The position numbers and the translations under genes are program-made. 64,000 nt of DNA from positions 27,510 to 91,509 of the forward strand of contig NZ_WIQM01000009.1 in NCBI RefSeq assembly GCF_015732185.1, read 5' to 3'. This document shows, in pieces, positions 34,301 to 43,008 of this stretch (position 1 is the first letter of the stretch; every line of letters begins with the position of its first letter). The notes under the pieces are model-generated. The model did no database searches, was not told the DNA's origin, and saw only the letters and a program-made list of their open reading frames with translations. This DNA comes from Pectinatus haikarae. GTDB lineage: Bacteria; Bacillota; Negativicutes; Selenomonadales; Selenomonadaceae.

Positions 34301-35045
34301 TTCTTTAGCACTTCAAAGTAAATATATAAACTTGCGACGTAAAGTTACATTTGATTTACTATATGAAATACATATTGTCCATGTAGAAATACTAAGTCGG
34401 TTAGCAAGTTTTGCAATAGATTGGGAAAGAGATATGTATTTTCTATTGTATGGTCTAAATAATTTCGGTATAAAACGTGGAGAAAAAATACTGGATTTGA
34501 ACAAAGATAATATCGACAGTATATATAATTATGAAGGCTCAAAAATACCTATATTTATAAAAACATTAAAAGAAAATGGTAGAAATATATTATCTCAATT
34601 TTACTGGTGTAATTCTTCTAAAAAGTTAACTAAAAATGATTTTTTAGTTATATTACGTCCGCGGAATGCTCTTGCGCATTTTAATCATATGACACAAATG
34701 AAACAAGGTAATGAAAACCAACCAAGCATTATTGAACTTTTACCCTTGTCTAGCAAATTACTACATTATGATTTAAAACGTAAAAACTCTATAACTAGAG
34801 TATTAAAAGAAGTTCTGAAAAAGCATCATATTACTATTTCTTTAAAAAAGTGTGATCTAAAAAATACTGAATTAGAAAAATATAATAGTGACGAATATAA
34901 ACTTATTTCTGTTAAAAGTGATTCTATTAATTATCTAAAAAATCTTAATAAGAGTATTCCTATTCAAGCTAAAGATGACATTTTTATTGATTGTATTGAA
35001 AAATTATTAACATTTTCATATAGTGACAGTCAAAATAATAGTTAG
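31305..35045 (+). CDS. cas13a: Cas13a-like RNA-guided RNase (type VI CRISPR effector)
   Basis: A 1,246-residue effector from ATG 31305 (MKLTRTKNSSNAVFYRD). The open frame reaches back to a TTG at 31071, but that stretch contains the GC-rich hairpin and array flank, so the shorter start is chosen; its ribosome site is weak. Two HEPN RNase motifs are present: RNNIIH at 491-496 and RNALAH at 1120-1125. Spacing and C-terminal position match Cas13a (629 residues apart). Before the second motif, about residues 1040-1055, ERDMYFLLYGLNNFGI resembles the equivalent stretch of Leptotrichia Cas13a. The adjacent repeats are Cas13a-like. Expected role: crRNA-guided cleavage of phage RNA with collateral RNA cleavage. 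The gene is much more AT-rich than its surroundings, suggesting transfer. No cas1 or cas2 is near. Confidence 0.93.
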   Translation: MKLTRTKNSSNAVFYRDTQKGGLYISNNFAEDKTENIIKKLPFEASLTTRILSNPNKRKSYDQSKNNTTKFDLSNFINKLIKLGNVSLPAIKGNTFDPSKYLSLYGCNLTIEKDGETLGNLLKRHYEKNEDITEDLKIWHCALQERIAYKQKKLKESIKNNNIPFTAETDNKGAIQGLRVQWLYYFIKKDGIDFDCLKKYEELYEYEKLYANLCIILNNYYKNNLNADNVSIKSPQKLGEIIYRNVKEYHKNLYTKLKENLSANDLQDFNFYLDEIQEYFRHYFGSNKAKISLNKKYKVENLIDKNIQGSYRYIWIKTHLVNKINALLIQNGKLSYYLDDKNLNPTSNDLSDIQIKEAFKKQFILSITWAITRLNYFFDYGSNNSDLLGKNEASTGTKIEGDILQEFNKNCTLKDIYENIQKNTITDFTDITYIKYFLNGLIENRNNNKTILQEKLCTSFPLNAENDIQNIDIGKLLDILDAAKDSIEYLRNNIIHYKKDCLYTLIQSNEIVNRNYFSQIKTLFTIDKSHINDYFKAQFRSSLIANIFPLKILKQLFINNRLTFHIYAPKYTLMPSFRNIYKRGVNLCSMDKNNIRKLSWYNTPDLIDNDIYKKWQAYKNLLQLIYEHSFLPAIKNEKNGEALVTNFINETITMSEKVLKYNENTPGISQQNKYSRYSSMNKYRWGQSLANYMAELQRLQSTKESNKHDDINNSPKLKKLQLRGKNNNDKNYYIDFVQDIFVRAFDNYLETRLGSNVKNELQSIFNKDFILPKGNESEDTLNELFNKQNPILYMQNDLSITNYEDKKLCLLFYPFLRMLEKRELANLQHQVIRYRCSLDKRDKNKLSKEKCDEYRQSEKLEQLIAMLIFTFPDHINEDKCYEDMVNRHFSRFIGGNIKDYIDLYYQNDYKTPIQQKSMLALMRSGALPLYSDMFRINGKPIYEITKQNYDKYKEDCLLGTDLISPIEQVQETLRKLHDTLCKLGPKNTNNLKTINEYRNSLALQSKYINLRRKVTFDLLYEIHIVHVEILSRLASFAIDWERDMYFLLYGLNNFGIKRGEKILDLNKDNIDSIYNYEGSKIPIFIKTLKENGRNILSQFYWCNSSKKLTKNDFLVILRPRNALAHFNHMTQMKQGNENQPSIIELLPLSSKLLHYDLKRKNSITRVLKEVLKKHHITISLKKCDLKNTELEKYNSDEYKLISVKSDSINYLKNLNKSIPIQAKDDIFIDCIEKLLTFSYSDSQNNS

Positions 35046-35159
35046 TGCTGAAATAATTGTGTAAACCTCCAAAGGGTAGGTAAAATAAAACTAATATTGG
35101 AGAAAGTAAACATGAAAGATTAACAAACAGAACCAGCCAATTACTTCAAACAACGAACA

Positions 35160-35750
35160 AAAGCTTGTGCTTACTTCTGGCAGAAAGGTTGAGCCCTGCA
35201 ACTTGTGCCGGAGTCAAACTGTTAAGAGCGCAATGAAGGCGGACAAAATTGTAAACTACGAATCCAAGCTTTTCAGCCAGTTCCGGGCGCACTGCCAATT
35301 TCGCGTGCGCTGCTATAACCCGGCATCAGGCTATAAAAAAGGAATATCGAGAGAAATGCTGGCTGCTATGCCCGCGCCAATCTCTTTGTTCCCGTACCAA
35401 AGTTCAACGACCGGGAAAAATATAATCGGCTTCTGTGTGCACATAAGATAAAAACTGCCGAACCCCATTACTAAAAAGGCGAGAGAACCCATATACTGTT
35501 TGCTGCTGATAAAGCCGCATTGCAGCCCTTGCCGGCAGACCCTTTCAATATTTTTCTTTATGAATAGCTGAAAGCGGATGGTTATGGCAAGATTTGCCTT
35601 GACGGGAAGCATTATTATTCCACCAGGATTGGTGAGTTTTTTAAAGAAGAAGGCACGCCCAAACAGGCAGAAATTCTCTTGTGCAGGTACTTTCGTGCGG
35701 TTTTTTCATCTATTTCGAATTCTCGGGCGATTTATTAATAAAAACGTTGA
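35160..35750 (+). pseudogene. IS21-family transposase (IstA) remnant, multiply broken
   Basis: Joining frames on the plus strand gives the C-terminal half of an IS21 IstA: ESKLFSQFRAHCQFRVRCY, then (shifted) RNAGCYARANLFVPVPKFND, KYNRLLCAHKIKTAEPHY, a stop, FAADKAALQPLPADPFNIFL, another stop, then EGTPKQAEILLCRYFRAVF. This matches the order seen in IstA (…VERKVGYVRRNFLVPVP…LPA.PFE…). Several stops and frameshifts make it dead. IstB and intact ends are not seen. It marks the right border of the CRISPR locus and is less AT-rich than cas13a. Confidence 0.7.
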
Positions 35751-35815
35751 TTTATGCAAAATAACATATTATATCTAAAAAATGTAAACCCCTAATTTTT
35801 GGGGGAGGTGATTTT

Positions 35816-37030
35816 ATGTTTAATCAGAAAACACGGCCCATCATTATTATTGCACTCGTTACCGCAGTCTGTCTTATTGGAGATTCCATGCTTTATGTTG
35901 TCCTCCCAACGCATTGGCAAGATATGGGACTATCCTCACTATGGCAAATTGGAATTATTCTATCTGTTAATAGGTTAATCAGGTTACCTTTAAATCCTTT
36001 AGTTAGTTACCTATATCGAAAAATTAGTGCCCGAAACGGAATTTTAATTGCCCTTCTGCTTGCTATAAGCACCACTGCTGGTTATGGTATAGTAAATAAT
36101 TTTTATATATTTATTCTATTACGTTGTATTTGGGGATTTGCTTGGACTTTTCTTCGCCTGGGTGCATATTTTACAATTATTGACTACTCTACTGACCAGA
36201 ATCGTGGAAAATGTATGGGATTATATAATGGCTTATATAGACTCGGAAGTTTATTTGGCATGTTATTTGGTGGAATATCCGCCGATTTTTTTGGTGTTAA
36301 AATTACATCTTTTACCTTTGCATTTTGCTCACTAATCTGTATTCCTGTCATTTTTACTTATATTAAAAAGTCATCCAGAGGAATGGTTGCGGAACAAACT
36401 GAGAAAGAATCTAATTTTTCATTTTTTGAAAATACGCATATTCTCCCTACATTATGCATTGGTTTATTTATTTCTATGATTTATCAAGGGATGTTTACCT
36501 CAACGCTCAGCTACTTAATCGAATTGCATAATAATTCGAATATTTCTATAGGCTTTTTTATAATCGGAGCTGCATCTTTAGGGGGAATTATACAAGCTAT
36601 TCGTTGGAGCTGGGAACCTTGGCTGGCTCCCTTATTAGGCAGTCTTACCGATCAAACACAAGGAAGATATTCTATATTGATTATTTCAACTGCAATAGCT
36701 TCTATATCTTTCTCCATTATTTCTTTCAATATGCCACTAGCGGTTTGGCTGGCACTCCTATTAATTTTGCAGATAACCGCCACCTCTTTAACTACGATTG
36801 CAGATGCTTTAGCCGCAGATATTGCCATAAATTCAGCAAAAATAAAAATCATGACGCTTTATTCTCTACTCATTGATTTAGGTGCAGCATTAGGACCAAT
36901 GCTTGCTTATTTTATGAATCAATATTTTAACCCTTATGCTTCTTATTGGGGTGCCGCATGTATTTTATTGATTATCACATTAAAATATTCTACTAAGGCA
37001 GTATCCCTCAAGAAATTTTCTCATAGATAG
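35816..37030 (+). CDS. MFS transporter
   Basis: A 404-residue, 12-helix major-facilitator protein behind a strong GGGGGAGG ribosome site. Typical features: GDSMLYVVLPTHWQDMGLSS near the N-terminus, RCIWGFAWTFLRLGAYF, and DQNRGKCMGLYNGLYRLGSL in the loop after helix 4. Substrate not predictable; the drug/metabolite exporter type is most likely. It stands next to the IS21 remnant and shares the AT-rich look of the CRISPR segment, so it may have arrived with it. Confidence 0.85.
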   Translation: MFNQKTRPIIIIALVTAVCLIGDSMLYVVLPTHWQDMGLSSLWQIGIILSVNRLIRLPLNPLVSYLYRKISARNGILIALLLAISTTAGYGIVNNFYIFILLRCIWGFAWTFLRLGAYFTIIDYSTDQNRGKCMGLYNGLYRLGSLFGMLFGGISADFFGVKITSFTFAFCSLICIPVIFTYIKKSSRGMVAEQTEKESNFSFFENTHILPTLCIGLFISMIYQGMFTSTLSYLIELHNNSNISIGFFIIGAASLGGIIQAIRWSWEPWLAPLLGSLTDQTQGRYSILIISTAIASISFSIISFNMPLAVWLALLLILQITATSLTTIADALAADIAINSAKIKIMTLYSLLIDLGAALGPMLAYFMNQYFNPYASYWGAACILLIITLKYSTKAVSLKKFSHR

Positions 37031-37085
37031 CGATATTTAACCTGAAGATGTACTTGCAGCTCTCGAAATCTGAGGAAAATAAACC
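37031..37085 (+). pseudogene. Possible DUF433 (antitoxin-like) remnant
   Basis: In one frame a short stretch reads PEDVLAALEI between stops, like the conserved end of DUF433 domains found in toxin-antitoxin pairs. Very short, hence weak. The rest of the 413-bp interval to secG shows no gene. Confidence 0.25.
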
Positions 37086-37443
37086 TTACTTAAATAGCTG
37101 AAAACTTCACCATAAATATTTTTATAATGGCCTCATAAATTAAAACATTTTTCGCACACGCTTATAATGAACCTGATATACTTCTGTCTACGATAGACGT
37201 TTTAAGGAAATGGACGGACCGGGTTCAGAATTGGGGACAAATACGGTTGCAGTTATCTGTTTTTTTCTCTGATAAAGTAAAATCGGCTTTATCTTAACTG
37301 GCAAAAACCACAAAACTATTTATAGGCCATAAATCTTTGTTCTGCATTAATTCTCCTATTATAGACAAATATATATCAACATGCTAAAATATAGTATAAC
37401 TATGTGATAGATATTAAACATTGCTCATTAGGAGGGTTATTGT

Positions 37444-37674
37444 TTGAAATTAACTATTTTAATGATAATAGATGCAGTTATCGCAATCGGATTGATAGTT
37501 TCCGTCCTTATGCAGGAAGGAAAAAGCGCCGGTATGGGCGGTCTTTCCGGTGAGACAGATACGGTCTTCAGCAGCAAGGCCAGAGGACTTGACGCCTTCA
37601 TGGCGAAAGTAACTGTATTATTTGCTATTTTATTCGGTATTATAACTATAATAATAGCTAAGATGACTGCATAA
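37444..37674 (+). CDS. secG: Preprotein translocase subunit SecG
   Basis: A 76-residue protein with two membrane helices around the conserved VLMQEGKSAGMGGLSGETD and TVFSSKARGLDAFMAK loop. Part of the SecYEG channel. It starts at TTG 37444 with AGGAGGG eight bases upstream. A perfect terminator follows directly, yet the order secG-esterase-rnr-smpB is the common Firmicute one. Confidence 0.95.
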   Translation: MKLTILMIIDAVIAIGLIVSVLMQEGKSAGMGGLSGETDTVFSSKARGLDAFMAKVTVLFAILFGIITIIIAKMTA

Positions 37675-37710
37675 AAAATGTTCTCTATCAGTTGATAGAG
37701 AACATTTTTT
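37673..37710. terminator. Intrinsic terminator after secG
   Basis: AAAAAATGTTCTCTATCA pairs perfectly with TGATAGAGAACATTTTTT around GT. Self-complementary, so it works in both directions. Confidence 0.9.
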
Positions 37711-37762
37711 ATGCAGTTTAATTTCATTATACGCAAATATTATAAATTATTGGAGGCTAATT

Positions 37763-38509
37763 ATGATTATGCGTGGTGCTGAGCCTTTTTTCCTTTCCGG
37801 AGGGAAACAGGGCATACTGCTTATACATGGCTTTACAGGCTCCCCCGCCGAGATGCTTCTGCTGGGGAAACATCTTCATCGCGTTGGTTATACCGTTATG
37901 GCTGTCCGTTTATGCGGACATGGAACTACACCAGACGATATGGCACGTACTGTCTGGAAAGATTGGTATCATTCTGTATGCGATGCATATTATCTGCTCA
38001 AAGGACAATGTGTTTCTGTTTCTGTCATTGGCATGTCAATGGGAGGCGCACTTGCACTCATTTTGAGTACTGAATTTCCCGTGAAAAAAGTTGTGTCTCT
38101 TAGTACCCCCATATTCATTTGCGCAGAAAGAGGCATCGATTTATTACCGCCGCGCAAAGCATCCAAAAACATATATTTTCCCAAGATGAGACGTCGCCGT
38201 TTTTCTTCAGTACCGTCATACTGTGACATAAGCTACAAAAAAATGCCGCTTATATGTATTCATGAATTACTGGATTGCATACAGCATTTAAAGAGAAATC
38301 TGGCGAGGGTAAGTGTTCCTGTTTTTATAGTCCAAAGTAAAAATGACCACACTGTCGATGAAAAAAGCGGCCGATATATTTATGATAAAATTAAAAGCAG
38401 CTCAAAAGAAATTTTACAGCTGGAAAAATCCGGTCATCTGGTAATACTTGACATGGAAAAAGAGACTGTTTTTAGCGAAATAGAAAAATTTATGCTCCGG
38501 CATTATTGA
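37763..38509 (+). CDS. Alpha/beta hydrolase (carboxylesterase, Est30 type)
   Basis: A 248-residue alpha/beta hydrolase: oxyanion loop LLIHGFTGSPAEM, nucleophile Ser in GMSMGGALAL, acid Asp in SKNDHTVDE, His in KSGHLVILD. GGAGG precedes ATG 37763. It is the esterase usually found between secG and rnr in Firmicutes. Physiological ester unknown. Confidence 0.9.
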   Translation: MIMRGAEPFFLSGGKQGILLIHGFTGSPAEMLLLGKHLHRVGYTVMAVRLCGHGTTPDDMARTVWKDWYHSVCDAYYLLKGQCVSVSVIGMSMGGALALILSTEFPVKKVVSLSTPIFICAERGIDLLPPRKASKNIYFPKMRRRRFSSVPSYCDISYKKMPLICIHELLDCIQHLKRNLARVSVPVFIVQSKNDHTVDEKSGRYIYDKIKSSSKEILQLEKSGHLVILDMEKETVFSEIEKFMLRHY

Positions 38510-38539
38510 TTTTAATAGAACTGAATTTAAGGAGATAAT

Positions 38540-40849
38540 ATGCAACTACAAGAACGAGTTTTGGATTATATGGAAAACAAGGCTTCCCGTCCGGTAAGCG
38601 AAGAAGATATAGCTACCGGTCTTCAGCTTAATAATGAAGAGCTTATACAATTGTTCACCGTTTTAGATAATTTGGAGCTGCAGGGGCTCATCGTCCGCAA
38701 CCGCAATGATCTCTGCGGTATTCCGTCACAAATGAATCTGGTCATCGGCAGACTTTCCATGAACAGTAAGGGGTTCGGCTTTATCATACCGGATGACCCT
38801 GTTGAAGCAGAAAAGGGAGATGTATTTATTCCGCCGACATTGCTTAGCTGTGCCATGAATAATGACAAGGTAATCGCCCGCTTAAACGAGAGTACTCTTA
38901 GCGGACGTTCCCGTGAGGGAGAAATAATCAGAATTCTGGAACACTCCAACAGCCAGATAGTAGGGACATTTGAAAAAAGTACCTCTTTCGGTTTTGTTAC
39001 TCCAGATGATAAAAAACTTACACAAGATATATTTATTCATAAACGTAATTTCAATGGTGCCTCAGTTGGAACGAAGGTAGTAGTTCAAATAACCAGATGG
39101 CCTAAAAAAAGGCAGAATCCTGAAGGGAAAATTATAAAAATACTAGGGAATATCAATGATCCCGGTATTGATATTCTTTCAGTGGTCCACCAATACGAAC
39201 TGCCATTGGATTTCCCTGATGAAGTAAAATGTGCCGCTCAGAAAATTCCCTTGGCTGTTTCGGAAAAAGACTGCAAAAAAAGAACTGATCGCCGCATGTT
39301 AACAGTGGTCACTGTGGACGGCGAAGATGCCAAAGATCTTGACGATGGTGTTTATGCAAAAAAACTTGATAACGGCAATTTCTTTTTGGGTGTTTATATC
39401 GCTGATGTCAGCCATTATGTCCGCGAAAACTCGCCGCTTGATCTGGAAGCCAGAAAAAGAGGCACAAGTGTCTATTTGGCAGACAGGGTCATTCCCATGC
39501 TCCCGACACGCTTATCCAACGGTATATGCAGCTTGAATGCGGGAGAAGACAGGCTGTCGATGGCAGCTGAGATGGAGTTGGATATTAACGGCAGCATTGT
39601 CTCCTATGAGATTCTTCCTACTGTCATTCATGTGTACAAAAGATTGACTTACGATATTGTCAACGAAATTCTTGTGGATAAAAATACCGAAACGACAAAA
39701 AATAATGAAGATATACTGCCTCTCCTCAATACACTGCTGGAAGTGCGCAATATATTGAAAAAACGCCGTAATACGCGCGGATCAATAGATTTCAGTATTC
39801 CGGAAATAAAGGTAAAACTGGATGAAAAAGGTACTCCTGTTGCTTTATTGAAAAGAATGGGTTCGCTGGGGGAATCTATTATTGAAGAATGTATGCTTGC
39901 CGCCAATGAAACGGTAGCCAAACATATGTTTATGAAAAAAACACCATTCATTTACCGTATACATGAACAGCCGGACAAAGAAAAAATTGCTGCACTCAAT
40001 GAGCTGCTGTCAGCTTTTGGGCTGCATATAAATAAAAATACAGAAACAGCTTCCATAGAACCAAAATCTATACAGCAGGTTTTAGCTAAGGTCGTCGGCG
40101 AAAAGGAAGAGAAAATAATTTCTTCCGTTGCCCTGCGCACAATGCAGCAGGCACGGTACTGCGATGAAAATTTTGGTCATTTTGGTCTTGCCGCAGAATA
40201 TTACACACATTTTACATCACCAATACGCCGTTACCCTGATCTGATAGTGCATCGACTCCTCACAGAAATACTGCCGACCGGAAAAATTTCCGCATCACGC
40301 ACAGAACAGTTGAAAAAGCTGCTTCCTGAAATCGCACTCAGTTCTTCTGTACGTGAGCGTATAGCGGCAGACGCGGAACGCGATACCATAGACATGAAAA
40401 AGATAGAATATATGACACGTTTTGTAGGAGATGAATTCCAAGGAGTAATAAGCAGTGTTACCTCCTTTGGCATATTTGTGGAACTGGATAACGGTGTAGA
40501 AGGATTGATACACGTTTCCAGTATGGCCAATGATTATTACGAATATGTTGAAAAAGAATATGCCCTCATAGGCAGGCGTACCAACACTATCTATAAACTG
40601 GGTGATATTGTAGAAGTCATTTTGATGCGTGCCGATGTAAAAGAACGCATGATAGATTTTGTCCTGAAAGATAATGGCGTTTATAATGATATAAAACATA
40701 AAACTGAGAAAACAGGCACTTCCGGCAGCAAATCTGTAAAAAATAATAAGAAAAACATTGGTCACGGACAACATAAAAATAACAGTGGAAATATTACAGC
40801 CCACGGGCACGGTATAAAAAAACGGAAAAGAAAACCGATACGCAAATAA
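38540..40849 (+). CDS. rnr: Ribonuclease R
   Basis: A 769-residue 3'-5' exoribonuclease: N-terminal winged helix and cold-shock domains, catalytic RNB domain with the metal ligands in VDGEDAKDLDDGVY (about residue 260), and an S1 domain FQGVISSVTSFGIFVELDNG about 635-710. The tail is rich in Lys, His and Gly. Degrades structured RNA and works with the tmRNA system, in keeping with smpB downstream. AAGGAG lies before the ATG. Confidence 0.97.
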   Translation: MQLQERVLDYMENKASRPVSEEDIATGLQLNNEELIQLFTVLDNLELQGLIVRNRNDLCGIPSQMNLVIGRLSMNSKGFGFIIPDDPVEAEKGDVFIPPTLLSCAMNNDKVIARLNESTLSGRSREGEIIRILEHSNSQIVGTFEKSTSFGFVTPDDKKLTQDIFIHKRNFNGASVGTKVVVQITRWPKKRQNPEGKIIKILGNINDPGIDILSVVHQYELPLDFPDEVKCAAQKIPLAVSEKDCKKRTDRRMLTVVTVDGEDAKDLDDGVYAKKLDNGNFFLGVYIADVSHYVRENSPLDLEARKRGTSVYLADRVIPMLPTRLSNGICSLNAGEDRLSMAAEMELDINGSIVSYEILPTVIHVYKRLTYDIVNEILVDKNTETTKNNEDILPLLNTLLEVRNILKKRRNTRGSIDFSIPEIKVKLDEKGTPVALLKRMGSLGESIIEECMLAANETVAKHMFMKKTPFIYRIHEQPDKEKIAALNELLSAFGLHINKNTETASIEPKSIQQVLAKVVGEKEEKIISSVALRTMQQARYCDENFGHFGLAAEYYTHFTSPIRRYPDLIVHRLLTEILPTGKISASRTEQLKKLLPEIALSSSVRERIAADAERDTIDMKKIEYMTRFVGDEFQGVISSVTSFGIFVELDNGVEGLIHVSSMANDYYEYVEKEYALIGRRTNTIYKLGDIVEVILMRADVKERMIDFVLKDNGVYNDIKHKTEKTGTSGSKSVKNNKKNIGHGQHKNNSGNITAHGHGIKKRKRKPIRK

Positions 40850-40909
40850 TACTCTGCTGTCGCAAACAAAAAATTAATAAATACTAATTCCTTAAGGAAA
40901 GGAATAACA

Positions 40910-41383
40910 ATGGGACAGAAAAATACGAAAATGAAAATAGTCTGCGAAAACAGAAAAGCCCGCCATGACTATTTTATACAGGAAACATATGAAGCCGGCA
41001 TAGCCTTGGTCGGTACAGAAGTAAAAGCTTTGAGGGAAGGAAAGGCAAATCTTAAGGATAGTTTTGCCTTAATAAGAAACGGCGAGGCATTTCTGGAAAA
41101 TGTCCATATAAGTCCTTATGAACACGGAAATATTTTTAATCATGATCCGCTGCGCATAAGAAAATTACTTATGCACAAGGCTGAAATAGTAAAATTGTTC
41201 AGTAAAACACAGGAAAAGGGCCTTACACTTGTTCCTCTGAAAATATACTTTGTCAAGGGAAAGGCCAAGGTGGAACTGGCCCTAGCTTCCGGCAAAAAGA
41301 ATTATGATAAACGGCAGTCCATAGCTGAAAAAACCGCTAAAAGAGAAATTGACAGAGCGCTGAAAGAACGGCAAAAATATTAA
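40910..41383 (+). CDS. smpB: SsrA-binding protein SmpB
   Basis: A 157-residue tmRNA-binding protein: [40 protein letters not shown], then [14 protein letters not shown] HISPYEHG and the basic C-terminal tail [20 protein letters not shown]. Directs tmRNA to stalled ribosomes. AGGAAAGG precedes ATG 40910. No ssrA gene was recognised in this window. Confidence 0.97.
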   Translation: MGQKNTKMKIVCENRKARHDYFIQETYEAGIALVGTEVKALREGKANLKDSFALIRNGEAFLENVHISPYEHGNIFNHDPLRIRKLLMHKAEIVKLFSKTQEKGLTLVPLKIYFVKGKAKVELALASGKKNYDKRQSIAEKTAKREIDRALKERQKY

Positions 41384-41438
41384 TCAAACCTTGAAACTGC
41401 TGTTTTTTCAAATATTGAACAATAAGGGGCCCGCTTGG

Positions 41439-42185
41439 ATGAATACACACGAATTATTGACAAAAGTAAAAAACGGGGAATTATCCGTGGACGCCGCGGA
41501 ACAATTTTTTCGCCGCAAGCCATTTGAAGATATGGGTTATGCCAAACTGGATACTCACAGAAAACTGCGTATGGGATTTGCCGAGGTCGTTTTCTGCAGC
41601 GGTAAGGCAGATGATCATCTAAAAAATATATTTACCCGTCTGTACGAAAATGAAGGCGAGGTTTTTGGAACGAGAGCCTCAGAACAGCAATATGCGCTGA
41701 TCAAAAAGCTTTATCCTCAGGCCGATTATGATCCTTTGTCTAAAGTGATAAAAATAGAGGACCGGATAAAACCGCACAAAGGAAAAATTGCTGTGTGCAC
41801 TGCAGGAACAGCTGATATATCGGTGGCGGAAGAAGCCGCCCAGACGGCTGAATTTTTTGGGTCGCATGTAGAACGCATTTATGATGTTGGAGTGTCAGGT
41901 CTGCATCGTCTTCTGGCCCGCCTCGACATTATCCAAACGGCTAATTGTATAGTTGCTGTTGCCGGCATGGAGGGAGCTCTTGCCAGCGTACTCGGCGGGT
42001 TAGTTGATAAACCGGTTATCGCTGTTCCCACCTCTGTAGGCTATGGAGCCAATATGCATGGTCTTTCCGCTCTTTTGACAATGATCAATTCATGTGCCAA
42101 CGGAGTCGCCGTGGTAAATATTGATAATGGTTACGGAGCAGGGTATTTATCAGCACAAATCAATAAAATTGCTTACACAAAATGA
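41439..42185 (+). CDS. larB: LarB, nickel-pincer cofactor carboxylase
   Basis: A 248-residue protein from ATG 41439 (MNTHELLTKVKNGELSVDAA, AAGGGG upstream); an upstream start at 41391 is less likely. The C-terminal half is a PurE-like domain (VCTAGTADISVAEEAAQTAE, VAVAGMEGALASVLGGLVDK, VPTSVGYGA). LarB carboxylates nicotinic acid adenine dinucleotide in making the nickel-pincer cofactor of lactate racemase-type enzymes. larC and larE are not in the window. Confidence 0.93.
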   Translation: MNTHELLTKVKNGELSVDAAEQFFRRKPFEDMGYAKLDTHRKLRMGFAEVVFCSGKADDHLKNIFTRLYENEGEVFGTRASEQQYALIKKLYPQADYDPLSKVIKIEDRIKPHKGKIAVCTAGTADISVAEEAAQTAEFFGSHVERIYDVGVSGLHRLLARLDIIQTANCIVAVAGMEGALASVLGGLVDKPVIAVPTSVGYGANMHGLSALLTMINSCANGVAVVNIDNGYGAGYLSAQINKIAYTK

Positions 42186-42198
42186 TTTATCGTTTCAA

Positions 42199-42254
42199 GC
42201 AAACAGGCATCATAGAAAAGAACCGGTTCTTTTCTATGATGCCTGTTTGCTTTT
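42199..42254. terminator. Long bidirectional terminator
   Basis: A 26-bp self-complementary stem beginning GCAAACAGGCATCATAG (left arm 42199-42224, right arm 42225-42250), followed by TTTT. It ends the secG-larB operon and the converging gene at 42253-42957. Confidence 0.9.
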
Positions 42255-42957
42255 AATTTTCTATTGTTCGGCTGAGCCTGCCAAAAAACTCATCCATATC
42301 TTCCGGGTACCAGCAGTGACCACTTATTTGCGGAATTATATGCACAGCCAGCCAATTTGACCGTTCATCCGCATTGTCATTATTATTTATCAGTTCTTTT
42401 TTCAGATCCACCGAAAAATCAGTCATCTCATCTGTCGGCTGTGCCGCATTAAATCGCTCGACCAATTCGTCTGCCAATGCTGCGGAAAACTCTTCCGGTG
42501 AGAGTTTTCCGGCACTAAGTTCTTCAGCTTTTACACTTTTTACGGCTGCGTCTATCAGATCACTGTAGTTTACTTTGCTTATGGATACTGTGGCAGATGC
42601 CTTATCCCCATCAATTTTTATATCACTTATTTGAATCTTTCGCTTTTTATTCATTACCAGTTCCGCTTCTATCAATTGATCTATTTTCTCATCAGACAAT
42701 CTGCCGCGGAATTCATTCTTGAAATATTGTCTATTCAGATTCTGATAATTATCCTTCCATTCATTCTGAACAGTACTGCTGCCCATGCCGACCTTAGCGG
42801 CATCTGTGAAATCATTTTTCAAATTTATCTGCGTAAAAATCAACAGCGATTCCTGCACATCCGTATTAAAAAAAGTGTATCCCCTTGCCGAATAAAAAAA
42901 TATACCACAAACAATGATGATAACGATCAGTAACATATTTCGTCTACTTTTATTCAA
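42253..42957 (-). CDS. Membrane-anchored protein of unknown function
   Basis: A 234-residue protein with one N-terminal membrane segment (MNKSRRNMLLIVIIIVCGIF) and a soluble, charged outer part. The arrangement (ISDIKIDGDKASATVSISKV followed by helices with many Glu/Lys) resembles DUF5105-like lipoproteins of Firmicutes, but no cysteine lipobox is present. Downstream of M48 on the same strand. No function can be assigned. Confidence 0.7.
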   Translation of the reverse strand: MNKSRRNMLLIVIIIVCGIFFYSARGYTFFNTDVQESLLIFTQINLKNDFTDAAKVGMGSSTVQNEWKDNYQNLNRQYFKNEFRGRLSDEKIDQLIEAELVMNKKRKIQISDIKIDGDKASATVSISKVNYSDLIDAAVKSVKAEELSAGKLSPEEFSAALADELVERFNAAQPTDEMTDFSVDLKKELINNNDNADERSNWLAVHIIPQISGHCWYPEDMDEFFGRLSRTIEN

Positions 42958-43008
42958 AATTCTGCCCCGCTTTTGTGATTAATATATACAGCAAAATACT
43001 AAAATCAT

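Noticed and set aside
35046..35160. Possible IS256-like transposase start next to the IS21 remnant
   Set aside because: Only a handful of codons (MKD, shift, LTNRTSQLLQT) look suggestive; too short to support.
35331..35612. Minus-strand frame resembling a membrane protein
   Set aside because: The plus strand of the same stretch aligns block by block with IS21 IstA; the minus frame is its shadow.
30200..37440. Search for cas1, cas2, a tracrRNA anti-repeat, or type VI accessory genes such as csx27/csx28
   Set aside because: No gene of these kinds and no second copy of the repeat or its complement was seen outside the array.
40295..40810. 171-codon minus-strand frame inside rnr
   Set aside because: Antisense to the RNB/S1 region of RNase R, whose coding is certain; composition is that of a shadow frame.
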